A stretch of DNA of 51,499 nucleotides, taken from contig MSYE01000033.1 in NCBI GenBank assembly GCA_002176905.1, positions 1 through 51,499 on the forward strand. Reading direction: 5' to 3'. This document shows, piece after piece, positions 9,199-17,009 of this stretch (positions are counted from its first letter, which is position 1; every line of letters begins with the position of its first letter). Position numbers and translations under genes: made by a program. The notes under the pieces were generated by a model. It was not told the origin of the DNA and ran no database searches. It saw nothing but the letters and a program-made list of their open reading frames with translations. The stretch comes from a bacterium F11. Its GTDB lineage: Bacteria > Elusimicrobiota > Elusimicrobia > F11.

Positions 9199-9798
9199 CT
9201 AATCCGCTTCTAGTTCTGTGTTCCAATAGACGTTATCAATAAAACGTTGCCATGAACGCTTAATTTTGAAAGGGGGACGAAAAACAACTGCGGCCGAACC
9301 AGTCCATTTTGGCTTACTGGGACTGACCAACATCTTCATATGAGCTTCTTTGGGGGTTTTGTCTCCCTTCTTGAGATTACAGGGAATGCAAGAGGTCACC
9401 ACATTGGTCCAATCTGTCTTTCCGCCACGACACCGAGGAACCACATGATCCAAGTTTAGGGTGCTGGTGCTGTATTTCTTTCCACAATAGGTACAGCGAT
9501 ATTGATAATGCTCATAGATGTTGCGTCTCGTGAACTTGACTTCGGCCTTGGGAAGCCCATTAAAGGTTTTCAGGGCAATAACTTCTGGGATCACAAGTCG
9601 AAAGTTTGGGGCATGAATATAACCAGCAGGATTTTTGATAATTTCTTCTGCTAATTCTTTCCAGTTATCAAAGGTGTAGGTATTGTAATCCTCGTCGACA
9701 ACATGGGCATGATTAAGATAAACGAGACTAATCGCCCGTTTCCAGGAAATCACCTGGATTGCATAAAAGCTCCGATTTAAAACGAGTACATCACTCAT
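9199..9798 (-). CDS. HNH endonuclease-family protein
   Basis: A 199-residue member of the widespread bacterial HNH family that begins with VLVLNRSFYAIQVISWKRA. The nuclease module is intact: the zinc pair C102/C105 (CTYC), LNLDHVVPRCRGG with D117-H118, the central N132, and the second zinc pair C137/C140 followed by NLKKG. The cellular role of this family is not established. It begins only 17 bases after the NIL-domain gene, so it is probably the last cistron of the riboswitch-controlled transcript. That placement may be incidental. Confidence 0.88.
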   Translation of the reverse strand: MSDVLVLNRSFYAIQVISWKRAISLVYLNHAHVVDEDYNTYTFDNWKELAEEIIKNPAGYIHAPNFRLVIPEVIALKTFNGLPKAEVKFTRRNIYEHYQYRCTYCGKKYSTSTLNLDHVVPRCRGGKTDWTNVVTSCIPCNLKKGDKTPKEAHMKMLVSPSKPKWTGSAAVVFRPPFKIKRSWQRFIDNVYWNTELEAD

Positions 9799-9814
9799 TT
9801 TAAGGGTTCTCCCT

Positions 9815-10057
9815 TCAGCTTTCTACGGTATCGTGAGTAATGGGTTCGACCTTCAACCCGCGATCCTTCAACCACTGGATCGCTTTGTTGAGGGCGTCAG
9901 TTTCACCTTCAATCTCAAGGACAATTTCCCCAACTTTGTCCGTCACTTTTGCTCGGCGCAAATTAAAAACCACATCAAATTTTTTGGACATTTGATGGAT
10001 CACGGGCTCTTTGATGAGCTCTTGAGGAAAAATAAGATCGAGGGCTCTCTTTGTCAT
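9815..10057 (-). CDS. NIL-domain protein (small ferredoxin-like/ACT-like fold)
   Basis: A stand-alone NIL domain of about 80 residues. The hallmarks are an initial LIFPQELIKEPVIHQMSKKFDVVFNLRRAKV stretch (shown by its start, LIFPQ, and the N-L-R-R turn). These are followed by GEIVLEIEGE and an amphipathic helix ending in the G-L-K-V-E-P-I strand. NIL domains occur at the C-terminus of the methionine importer ATPase MetN, and next to DUF39-type homocysteine-forming proteins in methanogens, so a link to sulfur amino acids is established for the family. I take the ATG at 10057; a TTG six codons upstream (10075) is possible. It lies 44 bases after the sulfur-carrier gene, in the SAM-riboswitch operon. 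Confidence 0.82.
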   Translation of the reverse strand: MTKRALDLIFPQELIKEPVIHQMSKKFDVVFNLRRAKVTDKVGEIVLEIEGETDALNKAIQWLKDRGLKVEPITHDTVES

Positions 10058-10101
10058 AAGGTAAGTATGTACCAAAAACAGTCTGATTTCAAGGCTTGAT
10101 T

Positions 10102-10380
10102 TTATTGACCGCCAGCAATGGCTGGGATGATGGAAACCTCTGCTCCGTCAGAAACAGGTGTATTTGCACCGTCTTTAAAACGTATATCTTCGCCATCGAC
10201 GAAAATATTTACAAATCGACGGATTTGGCCAGATTCATCACAAATACGTTCTTTCAAACCAGGATAATTTTTCTCCAGGCTTGCCAACAATTCTTGGATT
10301 GTTTTTCCTTCAACCTCAACCACAGGATTATCTTGAGTTAATTTTCTCAAAGGAGCTGGAATTCGAACTTTTACTGCCAT
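10102..10380 (-). CDS. MoaD/ThiS/CysO-like sulfur carrier protein
   Basis: A 92-residue ubiquitin-fold protein. It starts with a beta strand (VKVRIPAPLRKLT) and has the V-x-V-x-G-x-T-I-x-E-L-L helix region and the FVNIFVDGEDIR segment typical of CysO/MoaD. The C-terminus reads AIAGGQ. Carriers normally end in Gly-Gly, whose carboxylate is adenylated and turned into a thiocarboxylate. A single extra residue must be removed first, as with HcyS-Ala of Wolinella succinogenes. The gene is 18 bases downstream of the threonine-synthase-like gene, so the pair resembles CysO with its PLP enzyme. No activating ThiF/MoeB-like enzyme or JAMM protease is in the window. Confidence 0.88.
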   Translation of the reverse strand: MAVKVRIPAPLRKLTQDNPVVEVEGKTIQELLASLEKNYPGLKERICDESGQIRRFVNIFVDGEDIRFKDGANTPVSDGAEVSIIPAIAGGQ

Positions 10381-10398
10381 AAGGAAAAGGCCTCCATC

Positions 10399-11682
10399 TT
10401 AATTTTTAACTGCCTCTGTTGCGACTTTCGCGGAAGAATCAGTCTGAAGACGTTCATACAACTTCCGAAATTCCTGCAATTGGGCTGGAATAACATGGGG
10501 ACGGCTCACTTTGCCTTGAACCGCATCCATCGTCTTTAGACCATTACCGGTCACAAAGGCAACGGTCACGTCATCAGAGGCGATGCTACCAGTTTGGACC
10601 AGGTGTTTCAAGGAAGCGATGGTCACACCTCCAGCGGTTTCCGAAAAGATACCTTCGGTGCTCGCCAAAAGTTTAATGCCTTCCACAATTTCTTCGTCAC
10701 TGACCAAAACACCCTTACCCCCTGTTTTTTGAACAATCTTTGCGGCATAGACCCCATCCGCGGGATTCCCAATCGCAAGAGATTTGGCAATGGTTTTGGG
10801 CCGAACAGGCTTGATGATATCTGTGTTTTCAAGAACAGCCTGGGAAATGGGTCCACACCCTTGCGCCTGGGCACAATTTAATATGGTCTTATGTTTGGAG
10901 ATAAGGCCCAAATCTTCAAATTCTTTAAATCCTTTGTAAATTTTGGTGAGGAGTGATCCAGACGCAGCAGGAACCACCACCTGATCCGGGGCTTTCCATC
11001 CAAGTTGTTCGGCCACTTCATAACCCAAGGTCTTTGAGCCTTCTGCATAATAAGGACGAATGTTCACATTGACGAAAGCCCATTTGTAGGTATCCGCTAC
11101 CTCTGCACACAAACGATTGACCTCATCGTAATTGCCTTCAATCGCCACAATAATGGGATTGTATACACCCGCTCCAATAATTTTTCCCTCTTCCAAATCG
11201 GCCGGGATAAATACAAATCGCCTCAAATTGGATGAGGCACCATAGGCCGAGACCGCTCCAGCCAGATTACCGGTCGAAGCACAGGCCACGGTTTCAAATC
11301 CCAACTCTTTGGCCCGCGTCAAAGCCACGCTGACAACCCGGTCTTTGAAGGAGAATGTTGGATTGACGGTGTCATTCTTAATGTAAAGGTTTTTCAAGCC
11401 AAGAATCCGACCCAAGTTCTTTGCATGAACAAGAGGTGTAAAGCCCTCCTGAAGAGAAATAATATTTTTGGATTCAACTGGGAGGAGATCCCAATACCGC
11501 CACAAGGAAAGGGGACCTGCTTCGATTTTTTTTCGAGTTACATTCTTTGCAAGAAGATCGTAATTGTAGTCTGCTTCGAGCGGGCCAAAACAAAATTCAC
11601 AAACATGAAGGGCTTTGGCCTCATAAAGCCTTTCACACTCTTTACATTTGAGACCTTTAATTTTTTTGGGTTGAGCCATCAT
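10399..11682 (-). CDS. thrC: threonine synthase-like PLP enzyme
   Basis: A fold-type II PLP enzyme of about 427 residues, similar to threonine synthases of archaeal/short type. The N-terminal zinc-ribbon-like segment has four cysteines (LKCKECERLYE and CEFCFGPLE). Then follow LQEGFTPLV, NPTFSFKDRVV with the PLP lysine, ASTGNLAGAVSAYGA holding the phosphate, and VPAASGSLLTK. The frame opens further upstream, but the ATG at 11682 (or 11679) is preceded by GGAGAAAGGAAG, a good ribosome-binding site. The upstream codons overlap the riboswitch terminator. The usual reaction is O-phosphohomoserine to threonine. Control by an SAM riboswitch and linkage to a sulfur carrier make a homocysteine-forming variant a real alternative. 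Confidence 0.85.
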   Translation of the reverse strand: MMAQPKKIKGLKCKECERLYEAKALHVCEFCFGPLEADYNYDLLAKNVTRKKIEAGPLSLWRYWDLLPVESKNIISLQEGFTPLVHAKNLGRILGLKNLYIKNDTVNPTFSFKDRVVSVALTRAKELGFETVACASTGNLAGAVSAYGASSNLRRFVFIPADLEEGKIIGAGVYNPIIVAIEGNYDEVNRLCAEVADTYKWAFVNVNIRPYYAEGSKTLGYEVAEQLGWKAPDQVVVPAASGSLLTKIYKGFKEFEDLGLISKHKTILNCAQAQGCGPISQAVLENTDIIKPVRPKTIAKSLAIGNPADGVYAAKIVQKTGGKGVLVSDEEIVEGIKLLASTEGIFSETAGGVTIASLKHLVQTGSIASDDVTVAFVTGNGLKTMDAVQGKVSRPHVIPAQLQEFRKLYERLQTDSSAKVATEAVKN

Positions 11683-11721
11683 TTTTCTTCCTTTCTCCTC
11701 GAAAATGAACGAGAGGCTATT

Positions 11722-11758
11722 AAAAAAAATCCCTGGAGAAGATGTTTTCACCAGGGAT
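11722..11758 (-). terminator. Rho-independent terminator of the SAM-I riboswitch
   Basis: On the minus strand ATCCCTGG (11758-11751) pairs with CCAGGGAT (11736-11729), followed by a run of eight T. It lies between the riboswitch aptamer and the thrC-like start at 11682. The loop contains ACATCT, which is complementary to AGATGT just after the 3' side of the aptamer's P1. That gives a plausible antiterminator when SAM is absent. Confidence 0.88.
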
Positions 11759-11762
11759 ATCA

Positions 11763-11885
11763 CATCTCCTCTTATCGTGTTTCAACATTTTATTGAAACA
11801 GGCTTTGGCACGTATCTCGAGTTTTTCGAACCGTTGCCGTGGCGTCTTTGGGCCTTCACCCTCGACCACTCTTGATAAGGGATGA
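11763..11885 (-). promoter_or_regulatory. SAM-I (S-box) riboswitch
   Basis: The minus strand shows the conserved S-box landmarks in order. CTTATC (11879-11874) begins P1 and is followed by AAGAG, GAGGG, GGCCC, GACGCC, GGCAAC and a GTGCC-AA segment. GATAAG (11776-11771) then closes P1. An intrinsic terminator follows directly, so the element should switch transcription off when SAM is high. An extended -10 like TGATAAAAT (11916-11908) lies just upstream; its -35 is poor. SAM-I riboswitches control methionine, cysteine and SAM genes, which bears on what the downstream threonine-synthase-like, MoaD-like and NIL genes do. Confidence 0.92.
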
Positions 11886-12004
11886 AGCTTTCGCTTCAAG
11901 TTACCGTATTTTATCACATTTCATCCAAATTTTACCCTTTAAAAAAAGCCCCCTGTCACCCTTTTTCAAGCTCCAATCTCAGGCCGTATTGGGAAATAAA
12001 TAGA
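11886..12004. other. Intergenic segment between glmS and the riboswitch
   Basis: This AT-rich stretch separates the glmS stop from the SAM-I aptamer. Apart from the extended -10 like element near 11908-11916 I see no gene. A weak minus-strand run of CTTTTTTT near 11941-11948 is preceded by AAAAAGGG and may end glmS transcription, but the stem is poor. Confidence 0.4.
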
Positions 12005-13867
12005 TTATTCGACGGTAACGCTTTTGGCAAGGTTGCGAGGTTGGTCGACGTCGCAGCCCCTTAGAACCGCGATTTGGTAAGCGAGGATTTGGAGGGGGAT
12101 CACGTTGATCAAGGGAGTGAGTTCTTCTGGAACAACGGGGACATAAATCACGTGGGCCGCCTTGGCAGAAGCCGCTTTGTCTCCTTTTGAGGCCACGGCA
12201 ATGACATCGGCTCCGCGACTTCGGGCTTCTTCTATATTGGATAACATTTTTTCATAAACCGCTGAATGGGTGGTAATGGCCACAACCGGCATTTGTCCAT
12301 CAATCAAGGCAATGGGCCCGTGTTTCATCTCACCAGCGGGATACCCTTCAGCATGAATGTAGGAAATTTCTTTGAGTTTAAGAGCACCTTCAAGGGCAAT
12401 AGGATAATTTAGGTTTCGACCGAGAAAAAGGAAATGGCCTCTCTTGTGATATTTCTTGGCAATTTTCTCCACTTCAGATTCACACTTTAAAGTTTGGGTA
12501 ATCCATTGAGAAAGATGAGCCAGGTTCTGCCCCATCATCTTTAACTGTTTATAACTTAGACTCTTCCGAAGACGGGCCAGATTCAGGGTGATCATATGAA
12601 AAGCCACCAATTGACCCATAAAGGCTTTGGTGGAAGCCACCCCAATCTCCGGGCCACAATGGGTGAGAATCGATCCATCGGCATCCCGTGTGAGGGTGGA
12701 TCCCACCACATTGGCAATCGATAGAACTCGAATTCCTTTTTTCTTTGCAAGACGAACGGCAGCCAGGGTATCAGCGGTTTCACCGGATTGGGACACCGCG
12801 ATAACCAAGCTTTTCTTCTCCAACAAGGGATCCCGATATCGAAACTCAGAAGCAATATCCACCTGACAGGGAATCCCCGTATATTTTTCGATGAGAAAAG
12901 CACCAATCAGACACGCATGCCATGACGTACCACAAGCGATCAAATGGATGCGCGACAATTCCTTTGCCTGTTGGTCCGTTAATTTGGCCTCATTGAGACG
13001 GACCATGCCTGTATTCAAATTGAGTCGTCCCAAAAGGGTATCTTCAACAATGCGGGATTGCTCATGAATTTCTTTTAACATGAAATGCTTGTATCCGGAT
13101 TTCTCGGCCTGGATGGGATCCCAGAGGATTTTCGTCTGAGGTCGCTTTGCGGGTTTGCCTTTTTCATCGAGAATCACCACTTTGTTCTCATCCAAAATGG
13201 CCAAATCTCCTTCCTCAAGAAAGATGACCTCGCGCGTATGAGACAAAACAGCGGGCACATCAGATGCCAAAAAGTTTTCCTTCTTTCCCACCCCAACAAT
13301 GAGGGGACAATCCCGACGCGCTCCGATAATAAGATCGGGTATAGAAGTACAAATAATTCCCAATGCGTATGTTCCCTTAATATCCTTTAACGCTTTCTGA
13401 ATGGCCTCGACAAACATCTTTTTTGGATTTTTGGGATTCTTCTTTATGAGGGGATGAAAATACGAACCAATAAGATGCGCCACAACTTCCGTATCGGTTT
13501 CAGAGGCAAAAACAAAACCCTTCTTTTGAAGACGTTCTTTTAAAGAAAGATAATTTTCAATGATGCCGTTGTGAACAACAATAATTCTTTGACTGGCATC
13601 GGTATGAGGATGGGCGTTAATCTCAGAAGGAGCCCCATGGGTCGCCCAGCGGGTATGCCCCAAACCTATACGGCCATGAATATGTTTCTGTTGGATGAGG
13701 CGTTCCAACTCACTTAGTTTTCCGACGGAACGGCGAAGCTCAATTTGACCGCCATCCATAACAGCCAATCCTGCCGAGTCGTAGCCACGGTATTCAAGCT
13801 TTTTAAGTCCATCCAAAAGGACATTGGAGGCTCTTTGTTTTCCGATATATCCTAAGATTCCACACAT
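12005..13867 (-). CDS. glmS: glutamine--fructose-6-phosphate aminotransferase (isomerizing)
   Basis: GlmS makes glucosamine-6-phosphate from fructose-6-phosphate and glutamine, the first step to UDP-GlcNAc. It is full length (620 residues). The N-terminal glutaminase domain starts with the nucleophile Cys2 (MCGILGYIG) and has GHTRWATHG and HNGIIENY. The two SIS domains contain IACGTSWHA, SQSGETADTLAA and the isomerase segment EGYPAGEMKHGPIAL, and the protein ends in the typical PRNLAKSVTVE. The start overlaps the end of pdxJ by 16 bases. Together with glmM and cdaA upstream it forms the classic amino-sugar/c-di-AMP block. No glmS ribozyme landmarks are visible upstream, where coding sequence is continuous. 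Confidence 0.97.
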   Translation of the reverse strand: MCGILGYIGKQRASNVLLDGLKKLEYRGYDSAGLAVMDGGQIELRRSVGKLSELERLIQQKHIHGRIGLGHTRWATHGAPSEINAHPHTDASQRIIVVHNGIIENYLSLKERLQKKGFVFASETDTEVVAHLIGSYFHPLIKKNPKNPKKMFVEAIQKALKDIKGTYALGIICTSIPDLIIGARRDCPLIVGVGKKENFLASDVPAVLSHTREVIFLEEGDLAILDENKVVILDEKGKPAKRPQTKILWDPIQAEKSGYKHFMLKEIHEQSRIVEDTLLGRLNLNTGMVRLNEAKLTDQQAKELSRIHLIACGTSWHACLIGAFLIEKYTGIPCQVDIASEFRYRDPLLEKKSLVIAVSQSGETADTLAAVRLAKKKGIRVLSIANVVGSTLTRDADGSILTHCGPEIGVASTKAFMGQLVAFHMITLNLARLRKSLSYKQLKMMGQNLAHLSQWITQTLKCESEVEKIAKKYHKRGHFLFLGRNLNYPIALEGALKLKEISYIHAEGYPAGEMKHGPIALIDGQMPVVAITTHSAVYEKMLSNIEEARSRGADVIAVASKGDKAASAKAAHVIYVPVVPEELTPLINVIPLQILAYQIAVLRGCDVDQPRNLAKSVTVE

Positions 13868-14646
13868 ACGTTTTGTTTCATCCTCTCTTTCATTTCATTT
13901 ACTGCTGAAGCCAAACCTGTTTCAAGTGCTCTCGCAATAACGGCAAAACCAATATTAAATTCATAAAAAGGGAAAGCCTGAACCAGTGGCCCCACATTAT
14001 CATAATCCAGACCATGACCGGCATTGACGATGAGACCTTTTTCATGGGCCAACTTGGCCGAGGAGACGATCTTTTTCAATTCGTGTTCAAATGAGGAGCG
14101 CTGGGCCAATGCCGACCCGGTACATTTCTCTTCACAATTGGTGCTCCTCTTTGATGAGCGAGCATAAGGCCCGGTGTGAATCTCAATGGCATCAGCCCCA
14201 ATTTCCTTTGCCATTACAATCATCTGCGCATCAGGATCAATAAAAACAGATACCTTAATTCCAGCTTGGTGCAATTGCTGAATTGCCTGCTGAAACTCCA
14301 AGGGATGAACAGAAAGGTTGAGCCCCCCTTCTGTGGTAAGTTCTTGCCTTTTCTCTGGAACCAAACAACACCAATGAGGCTTCTTTTCACATGCAATCTG
14401 AACCATCTCCGAGGTTATCGCCATTTCAAGATTTAAAGGAACCGTTATTGTATTTTTCAAACGGACAATATCCTCATCTTGAATATGACGACGATCTTCC
14501 CTCAGGTGAGCAGTGATTCCATCCGCACCCGCCTGAACCGCCACCGCCGCCAAGGAAACAGGATCTGGGAATCCCTCGCGCCGCGCCTGACGGAGTGTAG
14601 CAATGTGGTCGATATTGATACCAAGTCTTATCATCGTGGTTGTCAT
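13852..14646 (-). CDS. pdxJ: pyridoxine 5'-phosphate synthase
   Basis: PdxJ condenses 1-deoxyxylulose-5-phosphate with 3-amino-1-hydroxyacetone phosphate to pyridoxine phosphate. The protein has the N-terminal LGINIDHIATLRQARR, GITAHLREDRRHI, PLNLEMA, LVPEKRQELTTEGGL and the C-terminal VNAGHGLDYDNV and EFNIGFAVIARAL, all typical of the TIM-barrel family. An extra, cysteine-containing stretch of roughly 15-20 residues sits after the IHTGPYA motif, longer than usual there. ATG 14646 is preceded by a TTG; a third in-frame start (14634, MIRLGINIDH) fits the family length best. No clear ribosome-binding site is seen, and coupling to glmM ten bases upstream is likely. Confidence 0.94.
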   Translation of the reverse strand: MTTTMIRLGINIDHIATLRQARREGFPDPVSLAAVAVQAGADGITAHLREDRRHIQDEDIVRLKNTITVPLNLEMAITSEMVQIACEKKPHWCCLVPEKRQELTTEGGLNLSVHPLEFQQAIQQLHQAGIKVSVFIDPDAQMIVMAKEIGADAIEIHTGPYARSSKRSTNCEEKCTGSALAQRSSFEHELKKIVSSAKLAHEKGLIVNAGHGLDYDNVGPLVQAFPFYEFNIGFAVIARALETGLASAVNEMKERMKQNVCVES

Positions 14647-14658
14647 CAAGGAGTGATC

Positions 14659-16005
14659 TTAATTAATCGTTGATTCTATCTCTGTAACCAATTCAGACGC
14701 ATACTGATCAATGATTTTTTTGGTGGGGCCTTCAATCATAATCCGCAAAAGAGGCTCTGTTCCGGAGTATCTCACCAAAATGCGTCCCTTTTGGCCCAAG
14801 GAGTTCCTAATGTCATCAATCTTCGATTGAACACCATTCATTTCAGGAATGGGTTTTCTTTCTTTTACCAAAACATTGACCAAGGTTTGAGGAAATTTTC
14901 TCATCCACCCCACAATATGTGAGAAGGGGGTTCTGGCCCTGGCAACAATGGCCAGAACATGGAGGGCGGTGAGAAGGCCATCCCCTGATGGCAGGTAAGA
15001 TCCCAAAATAATATGTCCAGATTGTTCTCCCCCCAAAACAGCCCTGTTCTTTCTCATGGCTTCTGAAACATAGCGATCTCCAACTGGTGTCTCGACAATG
15101 CGGACCCCCAAACGAACAAGGGCCATTCTTAATCCCAAATTGGACATGACTGTAATGACAACCTTGTTGTTTTTAAGACGCTTTTCAGATTTCAAATGCT
15201 TGGCCAATAAACCAATAATGAAATCGCCATCAATCACTTGACCTTTTTCGTCAGTGAAAATAACCCGATCTCCGTCCCCGTCAAAAGCAACTCCCACATG
15301 GCATCTTTTTTTTCGAACCAGTTGACCGAGACGATCTGTTTGCTGAGAGCCACATCGGACATTGATATTTTTCCCCGTGGGCTTGTCTCCCATCACAAAA
15401 ACCGATGCGCCGAGGAACCGCAAAATTTGAGGGGCAACAGAATAATTTGCTCCGTTTGAACAATCCAATCCAATTCTCAATTTGGATAAATCCAACTTAT
15501 GGGGTAAGGTTTTGATGAGAAAAGACTCATAATCTTCAACCAACTGAGGAGAAGGGATCAACCTCCCTTTCTCAACACCCTTTGGTTTTTTCAACGTCTT
15601 GGTGAGATGTGATTCAATAGCCTCTTCCCAAACATCAGGCCATTTTCTCCCTTGCCGAGTAAAAAACTTAATACCATTAAACTCAGGTGGATTATGAGAG
15701 GCCGATATAACCACGCCGGATTGGAATTGATGGGCTTGAACGAGGTAGGCCACAGAAGGTGTGCACAAAACTCCCACATCAAAAACATCCACTCCGGTAT
15801 CACGTAACCCATCGGTCAACATGCGACCGAGAGAGGATCCCGATTCCCGGGTATCACGCACCAAAAGAACCCGTATGGGTCCATCTTTATAATGATCTCG
15901 TAACACCATGCCCGCTGACAAACCGATCCGATATACTTCCTTTGGTGTTAGCGGATATTGACCAGAAAGGCCTCGAATGCCGTCTGTTCCAAACAATCGT
16001 TTCAT
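14659..16005 (-). CDS. glmM: phosphoglucosamine mutase
   Basis: GlmM interconverts glucosamine-6-phosphate and glucosamine-1-phosphate. At 448 residues it is full length. It starts with LFGTDGIRG, has the phosphoserine loop SASHNP (catalytic serine about S103), the metal loop DGDGDR at 242-247, and the late RYSGTEPLLRIM phosphate-binding segment. The ATG lies four bases after the mini-cdaR stop and has AGGTGAGAAG upstream. The order cdaA-cdaR-glmM matches the operon known from Firmicutes, where CdaA, CdaR and GlmM proteins interact. Confidence 0.97.
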   Translation of the reverse strand: MKRLFGTDGIRGLSGQYPLTPKEVYRIGLSAGMVLRDHYKDGPIRVLLVRDTRESGSSLGRMLTDGLRDTGVDVFDVGVLCTPSVAYLVQAHQFQSGVVISASHNPPEFNGIKFFTRQGRKWPDVWEEAIESHLTKTLKKPKGVEKGRLIPSPQLVEDYESFLIKTLPHKLDLSKLRIGLDCSNGANYSVAPQILRFLGASVFVMGDKPTGKNINVRCGSQQTDRLGQLVRKKRCHVGVAFDGDGDRVIFTDEKGQVIDGDFIIGLLAKHLKSEKRLKNNKVVITVMSNLGLRMALVRLGVRIVETPVGDRYVSEAMRKNRAVLGGEQSGHIILGSYLPSGDGLLTALHVLAIVARARTPFSHIVGWMRKFPQTLVNVLVKERKPIPEMNGVQSKIDDIRNSLGQKGRILVRYSGTEPLLRIMIEGPTKKIIDQYASELVTEIESTIN

Positions 16006-16009
16006 CTTC

Positions 16010-16141
16010 TCACCTGGTAAAAAGATTCGTTAAGGAGAATCTCCCCGGTTCAATCAAGCGAACATAGAACCAAAGCAAAAATGCCAAAATAAAGGCAAGA
16101 ATTTTTAATCCGAAATTTTCAATTTTCCAAAATCGTTTCAT
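16010..16141 (-). CDS. miniature CdaR: membrane anchor without YbbR domains
   Basis: A 43-codon gene squeezed between cdaA (3 bases upstream) and glmM (4 bases downstream). The product is MKRFWKIENFGLKILAFILA and onward to a second hydrophobic half ending in LLWFYVRLIEPG. This is the start of CdaR/YbbR proteins: a short N-terminus with N-x-G-L-K-I-L, one membrane helix and the W-x-Y-V end. In CdaR several YbbR domains would follow outside the membrane; here the frame stops at TGA after 15 more residues. An AGGAGG-like site in the end of cdaA serves it. Position and sequence support a reduced CdaR. I see no remnant of YbbR domains downstream, because glmM starts immediately. Confidence 0.75.
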   Translation of the reverse strand: MKRFWKIENFGLKILAFILAFLLWFYVRLIEPGRFSLTNLFTR

Positions 16142-16144
16142 TTT

Positions 16145-16936
16145 TTAAGCACCCTCCTCCGCTCTCGGGCCTTCGGCGACATTGGCATTAAAAAGGTTAA
16201 CGAGTTGTTGCCGAAGTTCATCGGGATCCACTTGGGTATTAATTTTCCCATCAACGGAAACAGAGATATTCCCCGTTTCTTCCGACACACAAATGGACCA
16301 TGCATCTGAAACTTCACTGATTCCCACGGCAGCACGATGTCGAGTCCCGAGTAGTTTTGAAAGGGACAAATCCGAAGACAAAGGCAGGATACATCCGGCC
16401 GCAGCAAGCTGATTCCCGCGAACAATGACCGCCCCATCATGAAGATCAGAGGGCGGTTGAAACAAGGTAAGGAGCAACTCACGACTTAGTTCTCCGTTGA
16501 TAAGAGTTCCCGATTCCACATAATTTCGAAGACCAGTATCCCTTTCAATAACGATCAACATTCCCATCTGCCGACGAGAACCTTCCTTAACGGCTCCAAT
16601 CAATTCATTAACAGCCTGCATCTCTGAGGTGGCCACAAATCGACCTGCGGTTCGGGCTCCCAAACGTGCCAATGCAGAACGGATTTCCGGCTGAAACAAA
16701 ACCGCAATCACAATGACACCTGCAATCCAGAATTTCTGAAGCAACCAGCTCAAGGAAGGGAAACCAAGGATTTGCGCCAAGAGTGTTAAGACGGCAACAA
16801 CGACAATTCCAAAAATAATCTGAACCGCGCGGGTTCCCTTGATCAACAAAAGCAGGTGATAAAAAAGAAACCCCACAAACAAAATGTCAAAAATATTGAC
16901 GAGATAACGATTCCAGATGAGACCAATATATTCCAC
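16145..16936 (-). CDS. cdaA: diadenylate cyclase (membrane-bound DAC)
   Basis: CdaA makes cyclic di-AMP from two ATP. The 263-residue protein has three N-terminal membrane helices (about residues 12-33, 37-57 and 66-80). The DAC domain follows, with both signature motifs: DGA (167-169, in LHDGAVIV) and RHR (199-201, in GTRHRAAVGISE). The start is GTG at 16936, with AAGGGG upstream. A plausible sigma-70-type promoter sits at 16975-17003. The adjacent mini-cdaR and glmM match the conserved cdaA operon linking c-di-AMP to wall precursor synthesis and osmotic control. Confidence 0.95.
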   Translation of the reverse strand: MEYIGLIWNRYLVNIFDILFVGFLFYHLLLLIKGTRAVQIIFGIVVVAVLTLLAQILGFPSLSWLLQKFWIAGVIVIAVLFQPEIRSALARLGARTAGRFVATSEMQAVNELIGAVKEGSRRQMGMLIVIERDTGLRNYVESGTLINGELSRELLLTLFQPPSDLHDGAVIVRGNQLAAAGCILPLSSDLSLSKLLGTRHRAAVGISEVSDAWSICVSEETGNISVSVDGKINTQVDPDELRQQLVNLFNANVAEGPRAEEGA

Positions 16937-16974
16937 GAGGTTGGTTTTCCCCTTAAGAGACGTCTATATGACTT

Positions 16975-17003
16975 TTTATACAAGAAAAACCGTGTTTCGC
17001 CAA
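16975..17003 (-). promoter_or_regulatory. sigma-70-like promoter for cdaA
   Basis: On the minus strand TTGGCG (17003-16998) is separated by 17 bases from TATAAA (16980-16975). It lies in the 73-base gap after ftsH and would start transcription about 32 bases before the GTG of cdaA. This gives the cdaA-cdaR-glmM-pdxJ-glmS genes a possible start of their own. Confidence 0.5.
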
Positions 17004-17009
17004 GACTTC

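Noticed and set aside
11720..11917. A 65-codon open frame over the SAM riboswitch on the minus strand
   Set aside because: The sequence is the aptamer and terminator; the frame is open by chance.
13868..14000. A glmS ribozyme upstream of glmS
   Set aside because: The space before glmS is pdxJ coding sequence, and no ribozyme landmarks are recognisable.
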